From the NCBI RefSeq assembly GCF_029871205.1, contig NZ_SSOJ01000041.1, positions 1-64,000 on the forward strand: a DNA stretch of 64,000 nucleotides, read 5' to 3'. The stretch's first letter is position 1; each line of letters starts with the position of its first letter. Made by a program: the position numbers and the translations under genes. The notes beneath the pieces were generated by a model that was given only the letters and a program-made list of their open reading frames with translations, did not search any database and was not told where the DNA came from. Below, piece by piece: positions 1 to 8,608 of the stretch. The stretch is from Pseudomonas sp. BN417 (GTDB lineage: Bacteria; Pseudomonadota; Gammaproteobacteria; Pseudomonadales; Pseudomonadaceae).

Positions 1-246
1 TTTCCACCCTTGTATCTCGACTATCGCTCTGTGATGGGGCGATAGTTCCCGACTGATCATCGGGGGAGGGTCAGGAAGCCGTTTCCACCCTAAGGCCTCG
101 AGCCAGCAACGTAGATAGTGCTCCTGCCCTCCACACTCACTCGAATAGCTCGAACGGTATCCAGAGCCCACCTCAGGTGAGAGCTCGCATTCACAAGGTC
201 GTGCCGAGTGCAGTGATGATCCTTCTGGAGAGATTGAGGAGTTCGC
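1..246 (+). ncRNA. IS110 left non-coding region, candidate bridge RNA
   Basis: No credible protein is encoded here. An 8-bp perfect stem ACTATCGC (20-27) / GCGATAGT (39-46) with an 11-nt loop is followed by further small palindromes, for example CACCT-C-AGGTG at 169-179. In IS110-group elements the region upstream of the recombinase is transcribed as a bridge RNA with loops that pair with target and donor DNA (established for IS621). Assigning this stretch to that role is inference from position and structure only. Confidence 0.35.
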
Positions 247-1218
247 ATGTCCGGCATCGTTGGCATTGACATTGCCAAGCACAGTTTCGATATCGCCACC
301 CAGCAGGCCAACGGCAAGTACCGCACCAAAGCCAAGCTGGCCAATAGCGCGGCGGGTTTTCAGGTACTGCAGGAGTGGCTGCTCAAATACAGCGAACCAG
401 GGGCCTGGATCGTGATGGAGGCCACGGGGACCTACCACGAGGCGCTGGCCGAATACTTCCATGGCTTGGGCTACCGGGTTTGCGTGACCAATCCGGCGCA
501 GATTGCCCTCTATGCCCGCAGCCAACTGCAACGGGTGAAGACGGACCAGGTCGATGCCAAGCTGATTGCCGACTATGGCGCCCGGCACGTGGACGAGTTG
601 CGTGCCTGGCGGCCCGAACCGCCGGCCATCCGCCGCCTGCGGGCCCTGGTACGGCGCCTGCAGGACCTCCAGGAGATTGCCCAGATGGAGCGCAATCGCT
701 TGGACGTCGCCGATGTCAGTGTGCAGGACTCGATTCGTTCGGTGCTGCAACACATCGAACAGCAGATCGCCGAAACCTTGAAGGCGATTCAGGCGCACAT
801 TGACGACGATCCCGATTTACGGGGTAAGCGCGACTTGCTGACCAGTATCGACGGCGTCGCGGACAAGACTGCGGCCCTGCTTCTGGCCGAGCTGGGAGAC
901 CCGCTGCAATTCAAGAATGCCCGGGCCATCACGGCGTTTGCCGGGCTGAATCCGCAGCTGCGGGAGTCCGGCACCCAAAAGGCCTACGCCTGCATTTCCC
1001 GGATGGGCTCCAGCCGACTCCGCGCGGGTCTCTACATGCCGGCCATCGTTGCGCTGACCCACAACCCGGCGATCAAAGCGCTGGGACAACGCCTGCGAAG
1101 TCGAGGCAAGGCCGGGAAGCAGATCGTCTGCGCCGCGATGCGCAAGCTGCTGCACATCGCTTATGGCGTCCTGAAATCGGGCCAGCCTTTCGATGCAAAA
1201 CTGGCCCTTGCGCACTAG
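247..1218 (+). CDS. IS110-family transposase (DEDD recombinase)
   Basis: A 323-residue recombinase. The N-terminal RuvC-like DEDD domain shows Asp8 (GIDIAK), Glu58 (MEATGTYH), Asp100 and Asp103 (KTDQVDAK). The C-terminal Transposase_20 domain carries a helix-hairpin-like GVADKTAALL segment and the conserved ISRMGSSRLR motif with the presumed catalytic Ser251. A coiled region at about 125-185 links the two domains, as in the family. The length is full, with no frameshift, so the enzyme is probably active. The ATG at 247 follows GAGGAGTTCGC, which supplies a good ribosome-binding site. Other long frames inside this gene are overlapping artefacts. IS110 enzymes excise and insert a circular intermediate guided by an RNA from the element's own non-coding end. 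Confidence 0.95.
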   Translation: MSGIVGIDIAKHSFDIATQQANGKYRTKAKLANSAAGFQVLQEWLLKYSEPGAWIVMEATGTYHEALAEYFHGLGYRVCVTNPAQIALYARSQLQRVKTDQVDAKLIADYGARHVDELRAWRPEPPAIRRLRALVRRLQDLQEIAQMERNRLDVADVSVQDSIRSVLQHIEQQIAETLKAIQAHIDDDPDLRGKRDLLTSIDGVADKTAALLLAELGDPLQFKNARAITAFAGLNPQLRESGTQKAYACISRMGSSRLRAGLYMPAIVALTHNPAIKALGQRLRSRGKAGKQIVCAAMRKLLHIAYGVLKSGQPFDAKLALAH

Positions 1219-1330
1219 GTTCCAAGACGGTATCTACACAGATCCGGAGCAGCCCGGCGAACCGGGTCAGCCCCATGAGCCGGGGGAGCCCACCGTACCC
1301 GATGAGCCCCCGCCTTCCCCCGTCGTCTGA
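1217..1330 (+). pseudogene. C-terminal remnant of a Pro/Glu-rich hypothetical protein cut by the IS110
   Basis: Immediately after the transposase stop, a frame ending at the TGA at 1328-1330 encodes a strongly biased tail with repeated PGEP/PDEP units (it reads ...DGIYTDPEQPGEPG... and ends PPPSPVV). There is no in-frame start outside the transposase, so the 5' part is missing. The composition is protein-like rather than random, with acidic residues and proline alternating regularly. I do not recognise the family. It is best read as a small acidic Pro-rich protein interrupted by the insertion. It is convergent with nadE, whose stop codon lies a few bases away. Confidence 0.5.
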
Positions 1331-1333
1331 TAT

Positions 1334-2164
1334 TCAGGGCACCAGCGGCAGCATGCGCTTGTGCTGGGAGTTGTCGTAGGTCCGCACTATGGTGGCGTGG
1401 GCCTCGGGGCTGACTTGCTGGCCGTGGAGGAAGGCATCGATTTCCACGTAGGTCACGCCGTGGGCTTCCTCGTCCGGCTTGCCCGGGCGCAGCTCTTCCA
1501 GGTCGGCGGTGGGCACCTTGTGCACCAGGGATTCCGGCGCGCCCAGGTGGCGGGCGATGCTGCGCACCTGGTTCTTCACCAGGCCGGAGAGCGGGGCCAG
1601 GTCGCAGGCACCGTCGCCGAACTTGGTGAAGAAGCCCATCACCGCCTCGGCGGCGTGGTCGGTGCCGATCACCAGGCCGTTGTTGGCGTTGGCGATGGCG
1701 AACTGGGCCACCATGCGGATGCGCGCCTTGATGTTGCCGGTGACGAAGTCGCGGCGGGCATCGGTGAGGTTGTTCAGGTGGGCGACCTGCTCGGCCAGGC
1801 CGATCACGCTGTCGGCGATGTTCACGGTCTCTTCTTCGTCGGCATCGATGAAGTTCATCGCCACCTGGGCGTCCGCCTCGTCGTGCTGGACGTTGTAGGG
1901 CAGGCGCACGGCGATGAAGCGGTAGCCGGCGTCGCCGGTCTCGGCGCGCAGTTCTTCCACCGAGAGCTGGGCCAGGCGGCCGGCGGTGGTGGAGTCGACG
2001 CCGCCGCTGATGCCGAGCACCAGGACCTTCAGGCCGGACTTGCGCAGGCAGTCCTTGATGAAGGTCTTGCGGCGTTCGATCTCGGCCCGCATCGCGGCTT
2101 CGTCGGCGAAGGGCGGGACAACGTCCAGGGCTTGGGCGATTTCTTGCTGGCGGATGCTGCTCAT
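1334..2164 (-). CDS. nadE: NH3-dependent NAD+ synthetase
   Basis: A 276-residue enzyme of the ammonia-dependent NadE class. It catalyses the last step of NAD synthesis, amidating deamido-NAD with ATP and ammonia in the cytosol. The N-type ATP pyrophosphatase P-loop SGGVDST is at residues 53-59. Later family motifs include [16 protein letters not shown] and the [11 protein letters not shown] segment. There is no nitrilase (glutaminase) domain, so ammonia is the nitrogen donor. It lies 9 bases downstream of pncB on the same strand, and the two form a pyridine-nucleotide salvage operon (nicotinate to NaMN by PncB, final amidation by NadE), as in other Pseudomonas. Confidence 0.96.
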   Translation of the reverse strand: MSSIRQQEIAQALDVVPPFADEAAMRAEIERRKTFIKDCLRKSGLKVLVLGISGGVDSTTAGRLAQLSVEELRAETGDAGYRFIAVRLPYNVQHDEADAQVAMNFIDADEEETVNIADSVIGLAEQVAHLNNLTDARRDFVTGNIKARIRMVAQFAIANANNGLVIGTDHAAEAVMGFFTKFGDGACDLAPLSGLVKNQVRSIARHLGAPESLVHKVPTADLEELRPGKPDEEAHGVTYVEIDAFLHGQQVSPEAHATIVRTYDNSQHKRMLPLVP

Positions 2165-2173
2165 GGGGAGTCC

Positions 2174-3379
2174 TTACTGGGTATCGGCGACGCGGAATAC
2201 ATGTTTCAGGTAGGCGACGAAATTCTCGTCGCGGCATTGGGTCTTGCCCGGTGTATCGGAGATCTTTGCCACCGGCTGTCCATTGCAACCGGTCATCTTG
2301 ATGACGATGTTCATGGGTTCGACGCCCGGGATATCGCAGGTCAGGTTGGTGCCTATGCCGAAACTGACGTGGATGCGTCCGCGCAAGGCACGGTAGAGCG
2401 CGAGCGCGCGGGGCAGGTCGAGTCCGTCGGAGAATACGAGGGTCTTGGTCTGCGGGTCTATGCCGAGCTTCTCGTAATGGCTGATGGCGCTTTCCGCCCA
2501 GGCCAGGGGGTCACCCGAGTCGTGGCGCAGGCCATCGAAGAGTTTGGCGAAGTAGAGGTCGAAGTCGTTGAGGAAGGCCCGCATGGTGATGCAGTCGGTC
2601 AGGGCGATGCCGAGCAGGCCACGGTATTCGCGGACCCAGCAGTCGAGGGCGGCAATCTGGCTTTCGATCAGCCGCGGGCCGAGCTGCTGGTGCGCCATCA
2701 GCCACTCGTGGGCCATGGTGCCGATGGGCTTGATGTCGTACTCTCGGGCCAGGTGCACATTGCTGGTGCCGACCAGGCGGCCGGGGAAGTCGCGCTTGAG
2801 GATGTGCACCACTTCTTCCTGCACTCGGTAGGAGAAGCGCCGGCGGGTGCCGAAGTCGGCCAGTTGGAAGCCGGCCAGTTCCTCATCGCTGGCATTGGCC
2901 CGGAGCCAGTCGAGCTTGCGGTAGAGCTGCTCGCGCGCCTGGACCAGCTTGATATCGCGGTAACGGTAGCGGTTGCGCACTTCGCTGATGATCGCCAGTA
3001 ACGGGATTTCGAAGAGGATCACGTGCAGCCAGGGGCCGCGCAGGCGCACGCAGAGCTGCCCGTCCTCGATGCCCAGCTGCAGGTAGCGCAGGTTGAAGCG
3101 GAACAGGCTGAGGAAGCGGGTGAAGTCCGGCTTGATGAAGGGAATGCGTTCGAGGAAGGCCAGTTGGTCGGCGGTGATGGAGATGTCCGCCAGTTGCTCG
3201 ATCTGGTAGCGGATCTCCGCCAGGTAAGGCGTCAGGTCCTCGTCATTGCGGCAGCGGAACTCCCATTCGACTTCGGCGTTGGGGTAGTTGTGCAGCACCG
3301 CCTGCATCATGGTCAGCTTGTAGAAGTCGGTGTCCAGCAGGTTCTGATTGATGCGGCCGGAGAAGGCGCTGTCGGGCAT
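2174..3379 (-). CDS. pncB: Nicotinate phosphoribosyltransferase
   Basis: A 401-residue NAPRTase that converts nicotinate and PRPP, with ATP, to nicotinate mononucleotide in the Preiss-Handler salvage route. The N-terminus has the family signature [15 protein letters not shown]. The active-site loop GTMAHEW contains the histidine that is autophosphorylated in the family. [12 protein letters not shown] and [10 protein letters not shown] near the C-terminus contribute phosphoribosyl binding. I take the ATG at 3379 (MPDSAF) rather than an upstream in-frame ATG at 3430, because it gives the usual family length of about 400 and a GGAG lies upstream. It is co-transcribed with nadE. Confidence 0.95.
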   Translation of the reverse strand: MPDSAFSGRINQNLLDTDFYKLTMMQAVLHNYPNAEVEWEFRCRNDEDLTPYLAEIRYQIEQLADISITADQLAFLERIPFIKPDFTRFLSLFRFNLRYLQLGIEDGQLCVRLRGPWLHVILFEIPLLAIISEVRNRYRYRDIKLVQAREQLYRKLDWLRANASDEELAGFQLADFGTRRRFSYRVQEEVVHILKRDFPGRLVGTSNVHLAREYDIKPIGTMAHEWLMAHQQLGPRLIESQIAALDCWVREYRGLLGIALTDCITMRAFLNDFDLYFAKLFDGLRHDSGDPLAWAESAISHYEKLGIDPQTKTLVFSDGLDLPRALALYRALRGRIHVSFGIGTNLTCDIPGVEPMNIVIKMTGCNGQPVAKISDTPGKTQCRDENFVAYLKHVFRVADTQ

Positions 3380-3465
3380 GTCGGTTCTCGAAGCTCCAGT
3401 CAGCCGATAGGGAGGGGCAGGATGCGACAAGGTCAGGTGATGCGCAAGGTTGTGGGGATAGCTGT

Positions 3466-3564
3466 TGTGGGGGCGAATTCATTCGCTGACCGGACCGCAG
3501 GGCCGGCCTGCAGACTCGCGGGGGGACGCTGCGCATCCCTTTGCGAATGAATTCGCCCCCTACA
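3466..3564. repeat. REPIN, family A (paired inverted REP copies)
   Basis: Two inverted copies of a 21-bp palindromic unit, GTGGGGGCGAATTCATTCGC-type, lie at 3466-3486 and 3543-3564 and enclose a GC-rich spacer. The pncB-quiP gap (3380-3688, about 310 bases) contains nothing else except this element, a terminator hairpin at 3598-3617 and a second hairpin at 3661-3682. The same unit recurs at least ten more times in this window. Confidence 0.85.
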
Positions 3565-3597
3565 GGAAAGGCGAGACCCATTGCGCGGGCAAAAGAA

Positions 3598-3617
3598 AAG
3601 GCGCTCGAGAGCGCCTT
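3598..3617 (-). terminator. Rho-independent terminator of quiP
   Basis: On the - strand the perfect 9-bp stem AAGGCGCTC / GAGCGCCTT is followed by TTTTCTTTT, about 75 bases past the quiP stop. A second hairpin, GGCGGCGG (3661-3668) / CCGCCGCC (3675-3682), sits between it and the stop codon. Confidence 0.75.
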
Positions 3618-3688
3618 GAAATGTGATCTATGGAGTAAGTCCACCGGATCAGATCGGAGCGGCGGCGGGAAGTTCCGCCGCCCCTGGA

Positions 3689-6229
3689 TCATTTTTGCGG
3701 GGTCAGCATCAGGCGCTTGGTGCCGTAGATGCCATCGAGGTTCTGTGGCTGGAAGGGGAACTTCATGTAGCGTGCCTTGAGCCAGGCATCGATGCCGTCG
3801 GCATAGTGCGGGCTGGCCGGGTTGCCGGACTGGCCGGAGCTGTTCATGCCCATCATGGGTTCGGGCTGGCCGAAGTCGACGATGATGCGCATGGCCGGGA
3901 TCAGCCAGGTGTCGAAGCCCTGTCCCCAGTGGTAGGCAGACACGTTCAGGGTGCTGTGGTCGCCACCCGCCGGGTAGGGGCCGCGGTCGAGGTAGCCCTT
4001 CAGCGCATTGAGGCCGGTGCGCTGGCTGGCGCTCATGTAGGGCGCCAGCTGGGTGCTTTCGGTGATCCAGCTGTAGCTGTGCAGCTTGCCCCACTGCCAG
4101 GCCTTGCGGTCGGCGCCGAGGCGGCTTTCGGCGTAGGTGACGGCGGCTGCCAGGCTGCGCGCGAGGATCGCCGGCTTGTCTTCCTTCTGCGGGGTATTGA
4201 CGTCATCCCAGAACGGGCTGTCGACGCGGCCCAGCAGATGGTCGGCCTGGGCCGAGTAGGACAGGTCCGCGGCCTGCACCAGGGCGCGCCAGGCGGGGCT
4301 GGATTCCGGGCCCAGTTCGTCGAGGAAGATCTGCCGCGCGCTCTCGTGGAGGAAGGCGCCGTAGTAGGCGGCGTCCGCCGACGTTGGGCTGAGTCGGCCG
4401 TCGAAGGCCTGCAGGCGGCTGAGGGCTTCCTGGGCCTTGGCCCGGTCGGCGGGCGGCAGTGCAGCGATGGCTTGCGTGAGGGGCTGGGCCATGCCCGGGT
4501 CCTGCAGCATGGCCTTGAGTTTGGCGACGAAGGGGCTGGTCTGGTCGTACTGCATGGCGATCATGCTCTGCCAGTCGTGCTTGCCGCTGCCGGCCAGTTC
4601 AGCGATGCGTTCGGCGCGCTCCGGGTAGTACCAGGAGTTGGACAGCTGCACCCCATAGCCGCCCTGGACGGTGCGGTGGTTGGCGGTGCCGAGCCAGCCC
4701 TGGGCCGGGTCCTGGTCGTAGGGGTGGAGCATGGGGTCGGCGAAGCCGTCCCAGTCATAGCGGCCGTCCCAGCCGGGGGAGGGCAGCAGGCCACGGCCTT
4801 CGCGGCGGTTCGGGTAGCGGCCGGTCACCTGCCAGGCGATGTGCTTCGCGTCGGCATAGAGGATGTTCAGGCCCATGGCGCGAATGGAACGGGTGGCCTC
4901 GTGGGCTTCTTCCACCGACTGGGCGCGGGACAGGGCGAAGAAGGCGTCCAGGGACTGGTCGGCTTCGAACTGGCTGGTCTGCAGGGCCAGCCCCAGGCCG
5001 CTCTTGATCTCCAGCGGCTGCAGCGGGTGCTTGCGCTGGCCCAGCACCGAGTTCAGCAGCGGGCCGTGGCGGGTCTCGTGGATCACCTCGCGCACCGGGC
5101 GCTCACCCTTGATGAAGAAGGTTTCCACCCGTTCGCTGGTGGGCAGCCATTTGCCGTTCGCCTGGTAGTAGAGGCGGTTGCCTTCGCGCTTGAGCTTTTC
5201 CAGAAACAGGTCTTGGTTGTCGTCCATGACCATGGTCATGCCCCAGGCCAGCTTGCTGTTGTAGCCGGCGACCACGGCCGGCACGCCAGCGATGGACACG
5301 CCCGCGGCCTGGAATTTCGGCGAGCGGATCTGGACGAAGTTCCACACCGAGGGCATGGATATGGGCAAGTGGGTGTCGTTGGCGAGGATGCTGCGACCGC
5401 TGCGGCTCTTCTGCGGGGCGATGGCCCAGTTGTTGGAGGCGGCGACGCCGAGCATGTTGAGCGCGGCGATCTGCCCGGCCGCATTGTCCAGTGCAGCAAG
5501 GCCGGGAATCTGCCCGCCCAGTTGCAGGCCCTTGAGTTTCTCGGCCTCTTCGAAGGGCAGCGGTTCGTCCGGATAGACGGGTGTCAGCCAGGCCAGCTTG
5601 TCGGCGCCGACCTTCTGCGCCAGGACCAGGGAGGCGATTTCTTCCTGCAGGTTCACCGCCAGGCCGAAGTTCAGCAGGCTGAACACCAGTGCCGAGTCTT
5701 CAGGTTTCCAGTAGGCCGGCTTGTAGCCGGACTCGGCCAGGTCCATCGGCAGCTTGTCGCGGTAGCGATAGAGGTAGGCGTTGACGCCGCGGGCATAGAC
5801 CTCGAAGAACTCCTTCAGGCGCGGCGAGGCGTTCTTGTAGAGGATGTCGGCGCTCTTGCGCAGGTTCACCGCGCGCATGAAGCGGTCGATCTCCAGCGCG
5901 CCGGGGCCGACCATCTCGGCCAGTCGGCCCTCGGCCATCAGGCGCAGACCGACCATCTGGCTGAGGCGGTCGGAGGCGTGGACGTAGCCGAGGGTGAACA
6001 GGGCGTCGTGGAAGGTGGTGGTTTCGATCAGCGGCATGCCCAGCGGGTTGCGGCGGATCGAGACGCTCTGCGCCAGGCCCTTCACCGGCTGGAAGCCGGA
6101 AGTGGGCGGCAGGCTGTCGGAGTAGCGGCTGTCCAGCCAGGGCTGGCAACCGCTGAGGCCGATCATGGCGCCAGCGGCGGCGGCAACGCAGAACCGGGGA
6201 AGGAAGCGCTTGGGGGCTGGCGAAGCCAT
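3689..6229 (-). CDS. quiP: Acyl-homoserine lactone acylase QuiP (penicillin-amidase family)
   Basis: An 846-residue Ntn-hydrolase precursor that cleaves the amide of long-chain acyl-homoserine lactones and so quenches or recycles quorum signals. It begins with an export signal ending in a lipobox-like GLSGC (Cys28). The alpha chain is followed by the autoproteolytic site [12 protein letters not shown]. Ser265 would become the N-terminal nucleophile of the beta chain, followed by Asn-Asn-Trp as in the family. Downstream are the usual [15 protein letters not shown] and GTANH motifs. The length matches P. aeruginosa QuiP (about 847). The next upstream gene on the same strand is a GST, the same neighbour as in PAO1 (recall). 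The periplasmic location follows from the signal sequence. Confidence 0.93.
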   Translation of the reverse strand: MASPAPKRFLPRFCVAAAAGAMIGLSGCQPWLDSRYSDSLPPTSGFQPVKGLAQSVSIRRNPLGMPLIETTTFHDALFTLGYVHASDRLSQMVGLRLMAEGRLAEMVGPGALEIDRFMRAVNLRKSADILYKNASPRLKEFFEVYARGVNAYLYRYRDKLPMDLAESGYKPAYWKPEDSALVFSLLNFGLAVNLQEEIASLVLAQKVGADKLAWLTPVYPDEPLPFEEAEKLKGLQLGGQIPGLAALDNAAGQIAALNMLGVAASNNWAIAPQKSRSGRSILANDTHLPISMPSVWNFVQIRSPKFQAAGVSIAGVPAVVAGYNSKLAWGMTMVMDDNQDLFLEKLKREGNRLYYQANGKWLPTSERVETFFIKGERPVREVIHETRHGPLLNSVLGQRKHPLQPLEIKSGLGLALQTSQFEADQSLDAFFALSRAQSVEEAHEATRSIRAMGLNILYADAKHIAWQVTGRYPNRREGRGLLPSPGWDGRYDWDGFADPMLHPYDQDPAQGWLGTANHRTVQGGYGVQLSNSWYYPERAERIAELAGSGKHDWQSMIAMQYDQTSPFVAKLKAMLQDPGMAQPLTQAIAALPPADRAKAQEALSRLQAFDGRLSPTSADAAYYGAFLHESARQIFLDELGPESSPAWRALVQAADLSYSAQADHLLGRVDSPFWDDVNTPQKEDKPAILARSLAAAVTYAESRLGADRKAWQWGKLHSYSWITESTQLAPYMSASQRTGLNALKGYLDRGPYPAGGDHSTLNVSAYHWGQGFDTWLIPAMRIIVDFGQPEPMMGMNSSGQSGNPASPHYADGIDAWLKARYMKFPFQPQNLDGIYGTKRLMLTPQK

Positions 6230-6311
6230 GGAACGGGCTCTCCTGAGAGGGGCATCGGATCAAGCGCGCTACGTTAGTGAGCCGCCCCGCGCCGCGCAAG
6301 CGCCGCCAAGC

Positions 6312-6962
6312 TTACTTTTTCACCGCAGCCGGATTGACCTGCTCCACCAGTGCGTAGGCACGGACCGTTGCCGGGCGGGCCTGGATCGCCAGGTACCAGC
6401 GCTTGAGGTTGGGGAAATCGTCCAGGTTCTGTTCCTGCCAGACGTGGCGGTCGATCCAGGGGTAGATGGCCATGTCGGCGATGCTGTACTCGTCGCCGGC
6501 GACAAAGACACGGTCAGCCAGGCGCTTGTCGAGCACGCCGTAGAGACGCGCGGTTTCCTTGAGGTAGCGCTGGATGGCGTAGGGCAGTTTCTCCGGGGCG
6601 AAGCGGTTGAAATGGTGGTTCTGCCCGGCCATGGGACCGAGCCCGCCCATCTGCCAGAACAGCCATTGCAGGCATTCCTGGCGGCCGCGCAGGTCCTGCG
6701 GGATGAAGCGGCCGATCTTCTCGGCGAGGTAAAGCAGGATGGCGCCGGACTCGAACAGGGAGAGCGGCTCGCCGCTATCGGCCGGCTGGTTGTCGACTAT
6801 GGCCGGGATGCGGTTGTTCGGCGAGATCTTCAGGAAGTGCGGCTGGAACTGCTCGTCCTTGCCGATATTGATCGGGTGGATGCGGTAGGGCAGGCCGGCC
6901 TCTTCGAGGAACAGGCTGATCTTGTGGCCGTTGGGCGTGGTCCAGTAATACAGGTCGATCAT
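6312..6962 (-). CDS. Glutathione S-transferase family protein (YfcG/Nu-like)
   Basis: A 216-residue cytosolic thioredoxin-fold GST. The N-terminal motif TTPNGHKISLFLEE and the later PNNRIPAI and ESGAILLYLAEK segments form the glutathione site. TTPNGHK is typical of the YfcG/YghU (Nu) subgroup, which acts as a GSH-dependent disulfide oxidoreductase or peroxidase rather than a classical conjugating GST. The C-terminal all-helical domain contains the Q(M/W)GG-type segment FWQMGGLGPM. The start at 6962 is preferred over a longer frame because GGAG lies 8 bases upstream and MIDLYYW is the normal N-terminus. The substrate is unknown. It precedes quiP by about 80 bases on the same strand and may be co-transcribed. 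Confidence 0.9.
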   Translation of the reverse strand: MIDLYYWTTPNGHKISLFLEEAGLPYRIHPINIGKDEQFQPHFLKISPNNRIPAIVDNQPADSGEPLSLFESGAILLYLAEKIGRFIPQDLRGRQECLQWLFWQMGGLGPMAGQNHHFNRFAPEKLPYAIQRYLKETARLYGVLDKRLADRVFVAGDEYSIADMAIYPWIDRHVWQEQNLDDFPNLKRWYLAIQARPATVRAYALVEQVNPAAVKK

Positions 6963-7003
6963 CGGGAAGGCTCCAACTCGGCTTTGCTCGGTCCTGAAAT
7001 GAA

Positions 7004-7026
7004 CAGGCCCGCACGAGGCGGGCCTG
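7004..7026. terminator. Hairpin, likely terminator between the GST gene and its upstream neighbours
   Basis: The perfect 9-bp stem CAGGCCCGC / GCGGGCCTG has a 5-nt loop. On the - strand it is followed by TTCATTTC, so it could stop transcripts coming from the SEC-C and lipoprotein genes before the GST gene. Confidence 0.6.
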
Positions 7027-7053
7027 GAAGAGTGCGGCGGCGTCCGAACCAGT

Positions 7054-7177
7054 TCACGATCAGCTGCGCGTCGGCCCTGCTGCGTTAAAAGCAGGCTCGG
7101 AATGCTCATTTACCACTCGTAAACTCCGCTTCCTCGCCTGCTTTTGCCTTGCATGGCTCTAGCTCGCAAGATCGTGA
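7054..7177. repeat. Long imperfect inverted-repeat (cruciform) element
   Basis: Nested complementary arms lie in a 124-bp stretch: TCACGATC (7054-7061) with GATCGTGA (7170-7177), AAAAGCAGGC (7087-7096) with GCCTGCTTTT (7136-7145), and TTTAC (7109-7113) with GTAAA (7119-7123) at the tip. There is no coding potential. I recall near-identical elements in other Pseudomonas genomes but cannot verify this here. It fills the gap between the GST and SEC-C genes. Confidence 0.6.
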
Positions 7178-7185
7178 GCAGCTTC

Positions 7186-7380
7186 TCAGGCGCCGTGGCA
7201 CTTCTTGAATTTCTTCTGGCTGCCGCAGGGGCAGGGATCGTTGCGGCCCACTTCCTTCAGCGGGTTGCGCACCGGCTCCTGGTGGCCGTGGTTGCAGTGC
7301 GGGCCATGCACGTGGTGGTGGTGATCGTGGTCATGGTCGTGATTGCAGTCCGGACCATGTACGTGGGGTTCTTGACTCAT
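7186..7380 (-). CDS. His-rich SEC-C motif protein
   Basis: A 64-residue protein with two parts. Residues 1-35 are a His/Asp/Cys-rich tract with repeated HGPxCNH units and an [10 protein letters not shown] run. The C-terminus is a SEC-C zinc motif, [17 protein letters not shown], the same module found at the end of SecA and in YchJ. The N-terminal tract looks like a nickel, zinc or copper-binding tail. The function is not known. Metal storage, or recruitment to the ribosome or SecB through SEC-C, is possible but only inferred. It sits 7 bases downstream of the LEA14-like lipoprotein gene and is probably transcribed with it. The ychJ gene nearby encodes a second SEC-C protein. Confidence 0.85.
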   Translation of the reverse strand: MSQEPHVHGPDCNHDHDHDHHHHVHGPHCNHGHQEPVRNPLKEVGRNDPCPCGSQKKFKKCHGA

Positions 7381-7387
7381 GAAGGTT

Positions 7388-7888
7388 CTACTCCGGGATG
7401 TAACTGCCGGGGATTATCTCGCCATTGCGGCTGAGGTGCACGCTCTTGCCGAACATCAACCCGGTTTTCACCTCGCCCTGGAGGCGGTACTTGATGGGCT
7501 CGTCGGGTTTTTCCAGGAGTTTGACGATGTACTTCATGTGCCGCCAGAGATTAGTGCGCACCGGTACCTCGAATGTCTCGCTGCCATGGGCGGGTACGGT
7601 GAACCAGGTGCTGGATTCGCCGGAGGCGAGTTTCACGTCGTTGAGGTGGACGGTGTAGACCAGTCCGCGCACCGGCAGGCTGACATCGTTGGGATTGTCG
7701 ATGCGAAAGCGCAGCACGAACTGCTGCTCCAGCAATTTGGCGCGCACCACGTCCACCTTCAGCAGACGCACGTCGGGGTCCTGGAAATCGCCGCTGATCC
7801 AGGTGGAGCATCCACTGAGACCCGAAAAGGGAAGGGCAAAGAAAAACAGTAGGCTGAGAATTCTTATCGTTTGCGCCTGGGAAAACAT
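7388..7888 (-). CDS. LEA14/WHy-domain lipoprotein
   Basis: A 166-residue predicted lipoprotein. A hydrophobic signal segment ends in the lipobox LSGC at about residues 24-27. It is followed by a single LEA type-2 (WHy) beta-sandwich with the characteristic [23 protein letters not shown] segment. WHy proteins in bacteria are linked to desiccation or envelope stress tolerance, and the specific role here is unknown. The ATG at 7888 has GGAG 9 bases upstream. The His-rich SEC-C gene follows directly on the same strand. Confidence 0.88.
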   Translation of the reverse strand: MFSQAQTIRILSLLFFFALPFSGLSGCSTWISGDFQDPDVRLLKVDVVRAKLLEQQFVLRFRIDNPNDVSLPVRGLVYTVHLNDVKLASGESSTWFTVPAHGSETFEVPVRTNLWRHMKYIVKLLEKPDEPIKYRLQGEVKTGLMFGKSVHLSRNGEIIPGSYIPE

Positions 7889-8002
7889 TGCAATACTCCA
7901 AGTGACGCTTCAGTGTAACAAGCAACTGCTCGGCCGCAACCTGTTGTGGGCCGAAAAAAACCTGCGCCATACTGCTCGTCAATTCGGACAGGAGTGTGAC
8001 CA

Positions 8003-8566
8003 ATGGGTCGTTACGAGATTGCCTTTTCCGGGAAGCTGGTTCCCGGGGCGCAGCGGGAGCTGGTGCAGGCCAATCTGGCGAAGCTGTTCCAGGCCGACGC
8101 GCAGCGCATTGCCATGCTCTTCTCCGGGCGGCGCGTGATTCTCAAGAACAACCTGGATGAAGCCGCTGCGGAAAAGTACCGCTCGACCCTGGAGCGCGCT
8201 GGCGCGCTGGTCGAGGTTGTGTCGATGGAGCCGGAGATAGAAGAGGTCGAGCTGGCGCCACCGCCGGAGCCCGAACCCCAGGCCGCGCCGGCCCAGGCAC
8301 CGGCACGCGCCGACGCGCCAGGCAGGCTGAAGGTGGTGCCTCGCGACGAGTACATGGCCGCATTCGTCGGGGTGGATGCACCGGACTTCGGCATCGCCCC
8401 TGTCGGCGCTGACCTGCAGGACGCCAGGCCGGAAACGCCGCCGCCGCGATTCGACCTTTCCAGCCTCAGCCTGGCTCCCGTCGGCAGCGACATGGGACAG
8501 GCAAAGACGCCACCGGCGGGGCCGCCGCCGGACATTTCCCACCTGCGCCTGGAAGAGAGCAGGTAG
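8003..8566 (+). CDS. Hypothetical protein with N-terminal GxLxPGxxxExVxxxLAxLF domain
   Basis: A 187-residue protein I do not recognise by function. The first 70 residues form a compact alpha/beta module (FSGKLVPGAQRELV...LAKLFQ...LFSGRRVILKNNLD...YRSTLERAGA) that recurs at the start of many proteobacterial proteins as an apparent regulatory or interaction domain. The rest is Pro/Ala/Glu-rich and probably disordered, and contains two FGIAPVGADL / LSLAPVGSDM short repeats near the C-terminus. There is no signal peptide or membrane segment. ACAGGAG precedes the ATG at normal spacing. It is transcribed divergently from the LEA14 lipoprotein and ends at a bidirectional terminator facing ychJ. Confidence 0.85.
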   Translation: MGRYEIAFSGKLVPGAQRELVQANLAKLFQADAQRIAMLFSGRRVILKNNLDEAAAEKYRSTLERAGALVEVVSMEPEIEEVELAPPPEPEPQAAPAQAPARADAPGRLKVVPRDEYMAAFVGVDAPDFGIAPVGADLQDARPETPPPRFDLSSLSLAPVGSDMGQAKTPPAGPPPDISHLRLEESR

Positions 8567-8574
8567 ATAGAAAG

Positions 8575-8595
8575 AGGCCCGCAACATGCGGGCCT
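8575..8595. terminator. Bidirectional terminator hairpin
   Basis: AGGCCCGC (8575-8582) / GCGGGCCT (8588-8595) with loop AACAT, between the convergent hypothetical gene (+) and ychJ (-). TTGTC follows on the + strand and TTTCTATC on the - strand. Confidence 0.75.
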
Positions 8596-8608
8596 TGTCA
8601 TCTCTGCT

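Larger units (their letters stand above)
1..1218 (+). mobile_element. IS110-family insertion sequence (left boundary uncertain)
   Basis: A single intact IS110-type transposase is preceded by about 246 bases of structured non-coding DNA, the arrangement of IS110 elements, which lack terminal inverted repeats and keep a guide (bridge) RNA in a non-coding end. The right boundary should lie just past the transposase stop, because an unrelated truncated reading frame begins within a few bases. The left boundary may lie outside the window. The 10-mer TTTCCACCCT at 1-10 recurs at 82-91, so either copy could mark an edge. Confidence 0.65.

Noticed and set aside
1361-3001. Long + strand frame over nadE and pncB
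   Set aside because: It is antisense to two well-identified enzymes and shows no domain signal.
3623-6277. Very long open frame (884 codons) on the + strand opposite quiP
   Set aside because: It is the GC-rich antisense shadow of quiP, with no recognisable domain and Gly/Ala/Val/Arg-biased composition.
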